A stretch of DNA of 64,000 bases. Origin: Epiperipatus broadwayi. Its lineage: Eukaryota > Onychophora > Udeonychophora > Euonychophora > Peripatidae. Where the stretch lies: the NCBI GenBank assembly GCA_028023455.1, contig JAQFVV010006231.1, forward strand, positions 3,245,478 through 3,309,477. Direction: 5' to 3'. Below, piece by piece: positions 1 to 11,900 of this stretch. The translations under genes and the position numbers were made by a program. The number at the start of each line of letters is the position of its first letter. Within the stretch, counting starts at the first letter, position 1. Under the pieces are notes generated by a model, which saw only the letters and a list, made by a program, of their open reading frames with translations, was not told the origin of the DNA and did not search any database.

Positions 1-1073
1 GAATTCAGGCCAAATAAGCTTAAAATTTTTTTTTATAGGTTTAGGGTTTTTTTTGGACATCAATCCATAGTCAATACAATAATCCAATATTGGTTAGTAA
101 ATGGATATCTAGCTATTCTTAACTTGAGAATAAAGCAAGATGGAAAAACATTCCAACTTTCTCTATCCCTAATAATTAGAAAACTGCTATGTGCTGCCTT
201 CTTCGTTTCTGCTTCTATAAAAGATTTTTGGAGATATCTTTGTCTTACATTGACCTTTATTCTTATTTACCTATGATGATCACCAAAAGATTTCAGAGAA
301 AAAAAAATTTTTTTAAGTATTCTGATAAAAAGAGAAAAATTAAAAACACTTTAATTTTGGTTTATACTAAAATATCGCTAATTCCAATTTTAAAATCATT
401 TAAATCTTGGCATTTTAGTAGTTAATCTATTAATGTAAATTAATTTTAAAAATATATCTTGTATGTAAGTATATTTTCAATTAATTTATACTTGAATTTT
501 ATTACTTTCTTGGTATGTATCCTTTGAACATAGTATTTGAAACATTTTTTATGTCAGTACTGTCTGAAAAATAACAAATCATTCTGCAGTTAGTATAAAT
601 GTCAGGAAACCTCCATCACATCTGCTATGGAATGCCACCATTCATAAATAATGTTTTATGCAATGCTATCTCTCTATTTGTTTATATATTGTCAAGGTGC
701 ATTAAGATCTATTAACTATGTATATAAATATTAATAAATACAGCCTTTTCAAGCTTGCTATTAATAAAAGTTTTGTTCACATCTGGTGTGAATCCTTATT
801 AATATTATTTGCTAATGTGTCCATCTCTAAGTTCTGAGATAGCAACAATCATTTTATATTTTTTGCTGCTTTTCTAACAAATATGTGTGGAACAGTGATA
901 TTGGCAGTTCATGAAAAAGGAAGTCACTACCATTTCATACACACACATACATTTCCAAACATGTATTTGTGTGGATTTAAATAATTCACATCTAAAGTAT
1001 ACCTATAACAAGAAAAAAATTACAAGTGTATTCTGATTAAAAAAAAGCAGTTCGCAATTATTTTTATGTTTAA

Positions 1074-1180
1074 TTGATTTGCCGAGAGGTCATTGCAGCC
1101 GCCTTGCAAGCAAGTAGCTGTTTGCAGACGGTTGTGGGTTCGCCTCCCGGCCGATGCTATGACATGTGAGAAAAAAAAAA
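1074..1180 (+). mobile_element. tRNA-derived SINE, family 1
   Basis: This is a GC-richer ~95 bp block with a tRNA-like 5' half (GCCGAGAGGT A-box-like), a B-box-like GGGTTCGCCTCCC near 1136-1148, the family 3' motif GATGCTATGACATGTGAG and an A-rich tail. The same unit recurs at 51180-51272 (+) and 15691-15795 (-). A real tRNA is unlikely because the acceptor stem does not close. Confidence 0.75.
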
Positions 1181-2639
1181 TTGTGCATTTTATTGTCTGT
1201 AAAAAAAGGAAAGTAAAACATGTTATTTTCAAAACCATTTTGGTTATGAGATACTAAGTTATTTTAACTTCAAAACTTTATTATTTTACATTGGCATTAT
1301 GTTATTTAATCATTATCTATAGCAATTAAATGTCTTATTTTAAAAAACGATCTAAATAACTTCTAACTAAATGTATATTTTTAATTCTAAATGGACATTA
1401 CTTTTATAACAATGGCTTAAATTTATTATTAAAATTAAAACTGTTCCCCATTAATTAATCTATCATTGATGTTCAATTTTAAAATAGCAAAGAGAAAACA
1501 AAATTGGCAGCTCCTAATAAATTTCATTGATAGCTATAGAAGCATATTAGAAGAAAACTAAAATGAGTATTAAATAATTTTGGGTAAATCTCTATTAATT
1601 TGCTATAGACAAGAGCCCTAAGGGATAAAAGTATTGCCAAATCTTTAACTGAATTCAATTCTCAAATGAGCAAAACTTCAAGATTTTTCAGGTTTTAATT
1701 AGACTCAGAATTTTTTTTGTCAAACAGTCAGTTCATAAGCAGTCCAGATTTCTATCCAAAACTGGTCAGTAATTAACCATTTTTAATTAAAACAAAGACA
1801 AAACCATACAAACTTTTATTATTTGGAAATTGGCAAGCTAAATGAATAGTGCTTTTACTATTCCTCTATAAGGGGTTTTTGATGATGACTTTGTCCTGCA
1901 ATGGACTATTAGGGGCTATTTTTATCTTTTATCTTCTAAAATATGAAGAAGTATTCCTGATTTTTCTTTATTTTGTATCTGACTGACTTAGTTGTCTTGA
2001 AACAATTTTATTTTTTATATAAGAATAAATATTACTACTAAATAATGAACCAGATATTGACTGCCCACTTAAAAAGCTTCTAATTTTACTTAAGAATTTT
2101 ACAAATATTTGAAAACAAAATTTCAATATTTTTCTGAATTAGAATTCTATATTATGGGTAAAGCAATCAATTAATAGTTACACTTATAACTCACAATATT
2201 ATGATGGTAAAGAATTAAAAAAATTGTGATCTGTGTAAAGTTTTTGGTATAAATAATTATAGTTATTGTATTAACTCTATTTGTAAGCAATAACAAAAAT
2301 CAGTGAATAGATTTTGATTTGTGGCACTCTTATGGATAGGGATAAAAATAATGAAAATTATTGTCTTCTACCAAAACAAACCCTCATAACCAAAAATCAG
2401 TCATTGAGAACTGATTAAATTTCCATGTCCTGGCTTATGGAGTTTGAAGTGAAATGTATCACTGTTGTTTAATGAATGTAAAAAAGAGAAAATAAAATTA
2501 CATTTAATTATATATGATAATTATAACATAAAAACCAATTTCCTTTGGTGTCTGAGATGAATGACTATATTTTGGTCACAAATAAATCCATAAATGATAT
2601 TTAAAAATAAAGATCAGAATTGTTCAATCTATAAAGTTT

Positions 2640-3010
2640 CCTGTGATTCTCTATGGATGTAAAAATTGGACATTGATAAAGACTAGTAATGCTGCTAGAA
2701 AGGTTTAGCTATGCACATCTACAAAAAGATTAAGACTGATCTGTCTTCAACCACAAGTGATGAGGTTGAAATTGTGATATTTTAGTCATACCATGAGATG
2801 ACTTCATTTTTATTGCTTGGAAAAAATGGTGATGAATGAAAAAAAGCATGATCACTCATGAAATGAATAAACTGCATTGTCATAATAAAAGCATCTTGAA
2901 AAAGATCAACAGATAATAGATCATTCTAGGAAAGTGCTATTTAAATGATTATCAGGAATTGATTTGATAACATCTCATCATTCATTTACCTAGGCAGCAT
3001 AATTCAAGAA
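2640..3010 (+). mobile_element. Decayed LINE 3' coding scrap (RTE-like)
   Basis: A conceptual reading gives PVILYGCKNWTLIKT, which resembles the LLYG-x-x-x-WTL motif near the C-terminus of RTE-like LINE reverse transcriptases. Further pieces resembling YFGH-M-R and YLGS (SFIYLGSIIQE near 2975-3010) follow in other frames. Many stops intervene. This is recognition by motif only. Confidence 0.4.
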
Positions 3011-3676
3011 TGTATATTTTTTTAAAAAAATGTTTTAAAAAAGAAACATTCCAGTATATATTTTCAAATTTTGAAAAGTGGGAATATTTAAAAAGTTTGA
3101 TAAATTATTATTTATATATTTTTACTCCCTCAAATTCAAGTAAGACAGCACAATGCTATTTTTAAAAAAAAGTCTAAGTTACACAACTTTTAACATCTTA
3201 CTTCTGAATGAGAAAAAATGTCAGCCAAGTATTTACATGATTGGAGGTTTCAATTTTGTAGGAACTATAACTAAATATACTTATCATTTTGTTATGACTA
3301 AGATTATAAAACTATATCTCTTTTTCAAACTATGTAAAGAAAAATTAAGTAAAAATAATAAATAATATTATTTGTGTGTGTGTGTGTACATGTGCGTTTT
3401 GGAAACATGTTCAATCAGAACTGACAGATATTATGCTGTATTAACAATTTTAAACTTTGGTGAGTTCAATAGTTAAATATATAAAAAAAAAGCTTTAGTT
3501 TTGTTGTAGAAAATAAAAATAATGCACTGAAAATTGTATGCAACATTTTTTGTTAAAATAAAAAAATATTAAAATAATGTGCAAAAAAAGAGATCAGATT
3601 ATATTATATTGAAAAGAAGATAACTATAGATACTTTTAGAAAGATGGGGAACAATTAGTAAAAAAAAAAAAAAAAA

Positions 3677-4337
3677 GGTACTTATGAGTTTTCCAGTAAA
3701 CCAAAATGGCAGCCCATATTTTTGATAAATATACTGTTTTGAGGGCTTATAATCTATCGAAGCTGTGTTCATTGTTAAATTAAAACAAAATAAATAAATT
3801 GTTAAATTTAAAAAAAGAGTAAATTCTAATAAGTTTTATTAAGAAGCTTTATTCTATTTTTTTACATATAATGTGAGAAGCAATGAGATGCTCTTAACAT
3901 TGTTGTACTTTAATTCAATTTAGCGTGTTTCTTTTTGTCAGCAGTTTTTTGGGTAAATTGTCATGGTGATAAAAATTTGGGATTTTCCTGTCACAGAATG
4001 TGATGCAGTAAACTATTTCCAAAGTATGGGATCCTGCCCTTCCAAAACGTGTGCATTAATGGTCACAATATGAGTGTATGCTGCCGACATGAATAAAGTG
4101 TAAAAATTTTATTTTTTTCATTTTTCTGTTGATAAGTTAATCCAAAAAAAAAAAGAAAGTAAACTGTAAATATTGTAATTAACTTTTTCACAGTAATTTT
4201 TTTTTTTAGAAATAATAATTAAAGATAAATTGTAAATATTAAATACGATGTTTGTTTCTAGCAGGCATTTTTTGTAAAGACTTTTTGGCGGCCCTGAAAC
4301 TGTATATTTATGATTTACTGAAAAACTCATAAGTACT
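3677..4337. mobile_element. MITE-like element with ~23 bp terminal inverted repeats
   Basis: The left end GTACTTATGAGTTTTCCAG is repeated in reverse complement at 4314-4337 (CTGAAAAACTCATAAGTAC), with one mismatch over about 22 bp. The inner arms also show weak complementarity. The interior of about 610 bp has no coding capacity. Both ends carry TA at the very edge, which would fit a TA-type target, but this is not proven. Confidence 0.6.
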
Positions 4338-4516
4338 AAAAATATATAGATAAAAAGCTGAAGAAGTCATAATGTTGATTTGTGACAAGGGTATGAATGT
4401 CCTTAGTTATATTAAAAAAATGTTTAATATTAATATTTGAACAACCTAAAAATTAGAATCAATTTGATTTAAAATATTTAACTGTTATTAAAATGTTTTA
4501 TTACAAATTATTTTAG

Positions 4517-4608
4517 AATCAGTTTTTTATCACTGCTCATGCTGGTTCTTCCAATGTATTAAATGGTCTTGGCGAAGCATTATATCAGCGGATTGTCAGG
4601 GCACACGA
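4517..4608 (+). CDS. PLD: PLD exon A (NQFFI region)
   Basis: This exon has 92 nt in frame from the acceptor AG at 4515-4516 to the donor GTAAGT at 4609. It encodes [10 protein letters not shown] and [10 protein letters not shown], aligning with the family segment that follows the first HKD motif. It ends two bases into a codon that the next exon completes. The preceding exon is not found in 1-4516. Confidence 0.88.
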
Positions 4609-7600
4609 GTAAGTGTAAGATTCATAATAAAAATAGTTTAAAATATAAATAAATATTGAAACATTACATTTTATTCATTTTATAATATTAAAAATTACTA
4701 AAAACACTGGCAAAACAATTCGTTTACTACTGCCTAATCATACATCTGAATTTCTTTCAAACTTAATAAAATGAAATTAGACTCAATACAGACCTGGATT
4801 GCTTATGTGAATATTCTATCATTCACAATTAACCATATCACAAAAGCTTCTCCATCACCAACCAGACTTCTCAGTCTAGCAGATGAGATTCACAAAAAGA
4901 TTATACAATCTACTTCCACTACTGAATCGAGCACAGGAATATCTGCACTAAAGATCTTATATAAATCCACATGTGAAACATTCAGACAATATTTGGCAGT
5001 TAAAAAAAAGATAATATATATTAGCAAACCACATACATGCTCAAGAAACTACCTTCGCTGGGCACTTGGTCAGGTCCATATAGTGAGAGTACCAACAGCA
5101 CTTAAAATTAATGACACACTTTGTACAGGAATCAACGTGTTAGGACCCCTATACAGCCACTATCAAAGGTTGCTTCAAAGGTATACAGACACTGTCAAAG
5201 GTTGCTTCAAAGCAAACAAATGTTTTAATCCATCACCAAACTATCTTGGTACCTCAATAGATTCAGACAACATTACCATAGATGAACTCAAAGCAAAAAT
5301 AACTTCCACTCCAGATTCATGTCATCCAGGCTTGCATGGGATCCCTCTCTTTGTATATTCCCATCTAATGCATTTTACAGCAAAATACTTGGCTGATATA
5401 GCCAATTGCCTATCAAAGCATATATATAAAATACCAGATTTATATCCAATATCTCTTGTACCTTTCCTCAAAAAACATGAAAATATTTCTACCCTTGATA
5501 ATATTAGACCTATTTTAATGTCACCTATAGAAATAAAACTACTAGAGTCTGTACTTAAAGATAGAATTGAGCCAATTTTGCTACCCCAATTATGCAAGAC
5601 TCAATTTGTGAAAAAAGGCTCATCTACAAACCAGGCTGCATTCTTGTTTAAAACTGTTATACATTCAGTTAGAGAGGGTAAGAAATATAGTCCATTGATA
5701 GTCCAGCTGGATATTAAGTCTACTTTTGATATGGTACCTATAGATCATCTTATTAACATACTAGTGGATGCAGAGATACCTACTTCATTCATTTACATAA
5801 TAACAAACCTTTTGCTAAACCGTGAAATACGTATTACATTAAATAGAAAATTCACTCCTAATTTCACTCCTTATTGCCAAATACAGCAAGGCTCTCTTCT
5901 CAGTGCTCTACTATTTGCTATTTATATAAATCCATTTCTTAAAGAGATTGAAAATCAAATACCTGGTATCTTTGTACAGTCTCTCAACACTAACACTTCA
6001 GTCATTGCATATATGGATGACATATCTGTGTTTCTATCTTCTTATAAACAAATCCCAACTCCTGTGGAATTCTTTCAAAATTTATTCAGGATACAAGCTG
6101 GAATTTAACATTTATAAATCATGTGCTTGGTCTATATATATTGGAAAAATTCAAAAGCAGTTATTCAGAGAATAGCCAAGCTCCTTCCTTGGTTTTTCCC
6201 TTTCATCTAAGCTACTCATCGATGAAAAGCCAAATACAGAATGTACTTGTTCACAAAACTGAGAAGCTGATTAAATCACTCTCTAAATCTTATCCCTCTC
6301 TTTACTCTAAAAATCACTCTTTAATCTATTGATCATGACTAGAATCACATACTTCTCTCTCATTATTATTTTTACTAAAGAATTTAATCGTACTATCTAC
6401 TCTCTACTTAGAAATCTCCTTTGGATCAAGCGTATTGGTGGCATTTCACTTAAACAACTTCAAAAACCCCCTATCTTAAATGGATTAGGTCTTCATTGTA
6501 TAAATGTCTTTAGGATTCAAAAGACTATCAACCTTATTATTTCATTTAATAACATTTACCCTCAGTTAGAGATACTGCAGAAAATTACCCCTACAGATAG
6601 ACCCCCACCTGTTATTAGTTTTTGGAAAAAAAACTCATTCTTTCCCTTCAGGTTATTCCCAAACATGAACTGAAGTCTACATCTAAAAAAATAAAATATT
6701 GGGAAGTCTATAAATGGTTTCATGGTGATCACTATGACTCCATTAATACTCCAATTTTAGGCTTAAATAACAAACAACTCATTAATAAATTTAGTCATCG
6801 GTCCCTTGAACCTAAATATTTTGATTTCCTTGTTAAAACTAACCTTGAAGCATTATCCACTTTATATTTCTACAGATATAAAAGAAAATTGCAAGGGTGT
6901 GGATGAATACTGCAATCTTTGCCATAAAGACATTGAAAACCAGCATCACATATTCTTTGAGTGCACCTTGCTTTGATAATATTCTGAGAGCAATTCCTCT
7001 ATTATTTAAAAATTCAAAAGTTAAAATTGGAACACTTTTTCAAAGTTTCAAACAAGGTATATGCTAATATCCATGCCAGTACCTTTGTCCTATTTGCACT
7101 ATGGTGTAGTAGATACACTTTTTTATGCAACCAAGAAGGTATCCAAATACCTTTTGGAATAAACTTGAAAGCATCAAAGAAAGAGACAAGAAACTTGTCT
7201 CTGACTCTATATATAATACAACATGGAACCTATTAAATCTTCAACAAACTACATGCAGACTGTGATCGGATCTCAATGGAATATATAAACACTGTTTCTC
7301 CTATTGTCACCACAGAACATTGATAAAGATCTATTGTTTTGTACTAGATGGTTATCATGAACTCTTAATATCTAAATGTTTGTAATGCATGGCATTTAAT
7401 TGCATAAACTGTACATCTTTTATAATGTAAATATGAAACTATGTATGCCTAATGTAAAACTGTAAACAGATATAACTTTTCAGTTAATAAAGTCCTTTTG
7501 AAAGTAAAAATTACTGAAAAAGTTAAAAACTTTGAAAATAAAAATGAATCTTTTTTAAAAAAAAAAACCAATAAAAACATATAATATTGTCTGATATTAG

Positions 7601-8949
7601 AATAAGTCTCAGGTTTACATCTACTATTGATGTAAGCCTGAAAATATACTCAACAACTACATAAAAACCTTGAACTTTTAAGCATACTCAATCACATATA
7701 TCCAATGTGGAATAGATCAACATATCCTTTTAATTTATTTATTTGGCCAATTGACAGATTATAACTGAATTAGTATATATCAAATAGAGATGGAAGAAAT
7801 AATCAGAAGATTTATACCATTATGATTTTGATTAAAATGCTTCTGGTGAGATCAACTACATGAAAAAACTTAATAATGGAAAATGAGTCCTTAAGAACAT
7901 TCTAAAAATTAAAGAGATGAAGTTGATGGCATTGGATCACAACATTTAATGAAAAATTAAAAAAAGGACTAACTAAATTTTTCCAAATTTTCTGCAAAAT
8001 TTTTTAATGCCCTATAAATTTTTAAAACGTGTATTTATATTCCCACCAATTTTAAAATCACATTTGTTTAACTCCAATCAGATCTTCCTCGTATGTATTT
8101 GATATCTCAAGTGAATAAATAGAGTTACCATATAAAACTTAATTTAACTTTTTGTCAAAATGAAATTAGTTAGTTTTATTATTACCTATCTTAACTTCTA
8201 CTCCCATATAAGAACCCATTTTCTTGAAAACATTATATCAAATTGATTATCTTTTCAGGATTAATTTGTAAGTTAATTTTGTTGTAAAATCCAATTACAA
8301 TAATAAAGTTGAATGTTTAATTTATTGACAGTTAGAAAGTATATAATTAGAGTAGTTGGTAGTTCTGGAAATTGCTATACTTGCACTATTCTGTGACATT
8401 TTCAGAAAAGGATAAAAAAAATGAAAAACTATTCACAACTTCATATCCAATAATTGAAAATTTGATGCTTGTTTCTTTAGTGGAAGAATTTTGTCTTTCT
8501 ATGAAAGGATGTTTTACCTACCATATAATAATAAAAATGTCCTAGTTACAAATAAATAAGATGATTTTGTGTGCAACTTCATGTTGTATCATTCGCCATT
8601 GCTGTCATCTAGTATTTTTTCATATCATTAGAAAATTCTTTTTCTTATTCATGATTGACTTTAACTTTTGCTTTGATTTATATCCATAAATATACATTCT
8701 CTTAATATGAAGTGTACATGTATGAAATTTGATTTCAAAGCCTTCCATGGATAATATAATATATAACATATATTTAAAACACATTCATGTATACTGTATA
8801 TATAAAAAATCATGTGATTATTATTTAACACAGTTGAGGACAAATTTTATCATGACAAAACATCAGTATTTTTAATTTTGTTTTATTTTATTAAATATGA
8901 TTGCTCCTGGAAACATGATTTATAATATATATGCAGTACAGCTATTTTA

Positions 8950-8980
<31 letters not shown>

Positions 8981-11900
8981 CAATTTTAATTCAAAAATTG
9001 GAAGGATATGTGCATTAAGATGTCTGCAAAAGTGATTAATAAAAATATAGAAATATCTTAGAATAGACAAATCCATTTTCCCGACTTTTTAAGGAAGATA
9101 AAAATTGCTTTCAGTCAAAAGTCAACTACATCAACTTTTACATTAAACTTTTTAGATATTGGCCTCATTTCTGATTTTGAAAACATTAAAATATTTATTA
9201 ATTGAAAAAAAAAGGCCTAGTAGACTATGGCAAAATATGTTGAATGTTTTAGAAAATCAAACAGTAAATAAATGTGAGGAAATTCAATGCATTCCAGTTT
9301 TATAGAGACATATTACTTTATATATCTCTTCACATTCTGACAATAATTCTTATCTAGTCAATTGACCAAAGATTATCCATGATGGGATTGGATAATACCT
9401 GATAAAATAATTAATGGAAATATTTTAATCTACCCATAGTCTCAATACTACTTCAGATACAACAATATTTCAGGACATTGGAAGGTTGACTTGGATAAAT
9501 AGAATGTCAGGGAAATATTAGTGCCTAATTCTACTAATTAATTTTTTGAATCCGTGGATTGGAACTTTTTTAAAGTCTTTAAATGATGGGATTTTATGGA
9601 GACTTTAAGCAAGAATTTTTTATTTGATTATAAAAATTTCCCAGCCTTGAAAATTGATATATGGTATTTCCCAAACTTGATTTAATTCCATTTTTAACTC
9701 TAAAAATATTTGCTGTAATATAAATATAAAAGTAATGTCTGCTGGCAAGTACTTAAATAATTTGCTAAAAATAGCAGATAAGCAGAACAAATTATGTAAA
9801 TACAGTTCTCATTAGCCTGTGGGCAGTTCTTATAATTCAAAATGGCTGTGAGCACATGCTAAATCAGTACCTCATTATTATCAAGGATAAACAACAAAAA
9901 TGCAGCACCGCATTGCAAAAAAAAAAAAAAAATTATAACTAAATAAAAGATTCATAAATAAAGTCTATTTGCAAAAGCATAAAAGTTTCAAACTCTCCAA
10001 TTATTTTTTACTATTGTAAGATATTGTTTTGCTTTAATGAAGTATAAAAAATAGATTCATTAATTTTTTCATTTTGTAAGCATATAACATTTATAATTTA
10101 CATTCTAATCATTTTAACTTTATTTATTTCCTCCGTCATTTGCATTTGACCATACAATCTAGCCTAAGAAATTGCAATTTAAAATTTCATTCTTTACCAT
10201 GATAAGTAATTCTTTGGATCTTCAAAACATTACATTAAATACGGCAAATTCTTTGCAAAAACAACAGCTCATAGGCAAAAAAAAATCAATTATCATAGTA
10301 TATTGCTGTTTATTTTTCTCAATGTAGGCCTTCAAATTAAAATAGTCATTAATAATTTATATCTATCATTTGAATTTATCAGCATTTTTCTATAATTCTA
10401 TCAAATGATATTTTTTATTATTATTATTTGTATTTTTTTAAAGTATTAAATGTTGCTAATATACATAAAGTCCAATTTTTTTTATATATAATTGGGGACT
10501 ATTAAACATATTTAAAACTTCTTATATTTATTATTTTTTATGAATATTACAATAGATAATACTTCATTTTATACTATAAAAAAATTTATACTTTTAGACG
10601 TCAAGAAGTATTTCGGATATATGTCGTAATGCCTCTCTTACCTGGCATTGAAGGTGAAATTGGAACAGAAGGAGGAGCTGCCATTCAACTTGTCAATCAC
10701 TGGAATTATCAGTCAATTTGTCGAGGAGGCAATTCTCTCTATGAACGATTAAGAGCACGAGGTTAACAGCTTTCCCTTATATATTAGATATATAGTAGTC
10801 TATTATTTAGTAAAATAAATATCTAATTAATATTTCAGGTGTTGATCCATTAATATACTTACGTTTTTTTGGTCTGAGGACTTATGCAGAACTAGATGAA
10901 AAACCTGTAAGTTTTGAAAATATACTCTTTATCTGTTATTATAAAAAAAAAAAATTAAATATTTTTGTTTACATACATAAGCACACTGTTTAACAACCTT
11001 GCACAATTCAATATTCTCAGTTTTTGGTGATACCATTTATTATAACATTTAATAATGAGCTATAACTTATTCACATCTCTCTGTGTATCTTTATACAAAA
11101 CAACTGGGAAATCATATAAATCTTATTATAATAAGCCAATGTTCTTAAATGGCTTCACTTCAACTTTTAAAACAATTGTTGATTTGATCTGTATAACTGT
11201 GTGAAACCTATAAATTTTACATTTCAAAACAATAATATTCATAGTTCATAAAAATCCTTTCTTATATTGTTAAGGTACAGCTAACAAATGCAATTTTAAT
11301 GATGTTGATGATAGATAACTATCAGAAAAGAACCCAAATCACTATAGTTCTAAATTTTACTTGAGGGGTTGTTTGATAATGCTCTTTAAGTTGTACCAAA
11401 AATGATTATCAGTTTCAAATAAATACATTTCTACAAAGTGGGTATTGATGATTATTATTATCAAAATGTTCAGAAATTACATAGAATGGTTTATTAGTAG
11501 ATTATAACTATTTATTATATATGCATATTCAGCTTTATTTATACAGCCATTAAACAGATTTTTATAGTCCACAATTCAGAATTGGGCTAGCATTTGATAT
11601 CTCATATATTAGTTAAATAATAAGTTAGTAGAGGGCGCTTTATTGCAGAAAAGATAGGATAGTTTACTTGAGATAAAAAAGAATAGCTAGAATAAAATTA
11701 AAATGGAATGAAGTTAATAAAAAGTTAATAGAGAAAATTAAAATGTGGGCAAGGAATGAAGAGTTGTAAAAAAATTGTAGCTATGCAAAGGGGAAAAGAA
11801 GTTACTATTATAGTACATCCTTTATTTCTATATTATGGTTTGAAAAATTCTGAATTTGTAATAAAAACTAAATCATTGGTAAATGAATATAATTCATTGA

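Larger units (their letters stand above)
1..4516 (+). other. PLD upstream intron (partial), mostly AT-rich filler
   Basis: No exon of PLD is recognisable here; the segment that should precede NQFFI, around the first HKD, is absent. Apart from the SINE at 1074-1180, an RTE-like scrap near 2640-2920 and the MITE at 3677-4337, I see only AT-rich sequence, a short (GT)n at 3374-3388 and an A-run at 3660-3676. Confidence 0.7.
4700..7505 (+). mobile_element. 5'-truncated non-LTR retrotransposon (L1/Tx1-like)
   Basis: This 2.8 kb element lies in the PLD sense orientation. It has the reverse transcriptase at 4771-6108, frameshifted C-terminal pieces to about 6900, and a C-x2-C-x7-HH-x4-C zinc motif at 6911-6964. 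That order and the final zf-RVT-like motif suggest the L1/Tx1 group. The end near 7485-7505 has AATAAA. The 10-mer AAAAATTACT occurs at 4690-4699 and 7506-7515 and may be the target-site duplication, though chance is possible here. No endonuclease domain is seen. Confidence 0.8.
4609..10597 (+). other. PLD intron A-B (6.0 kb)
   Basis: The intron holds the LINE at 4700-7505. The remaining 7506-10597 is AT-rich with no coding signal I can support. It includes a (CA)n(TA)n microsatellite at 8951-8981 and an A-run at 9918-9932. Confidence 0.8.

Noticed and set aside
189-425. 78-residue plus ORF
   Set aside because: AT-rich low-complexity composition, no splice context or PLD similarity.
1074-1180. 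A tRNA gene
   Set aside because: There is a B box but the acceptor stem does not pair; repeated copies with an A-tail and, in one case, target duplications indicate a SINE.
4118-4330. 70-residue minus ORF
   Set aside because: It lies inside the right part of the MITE and has no family resemblance.
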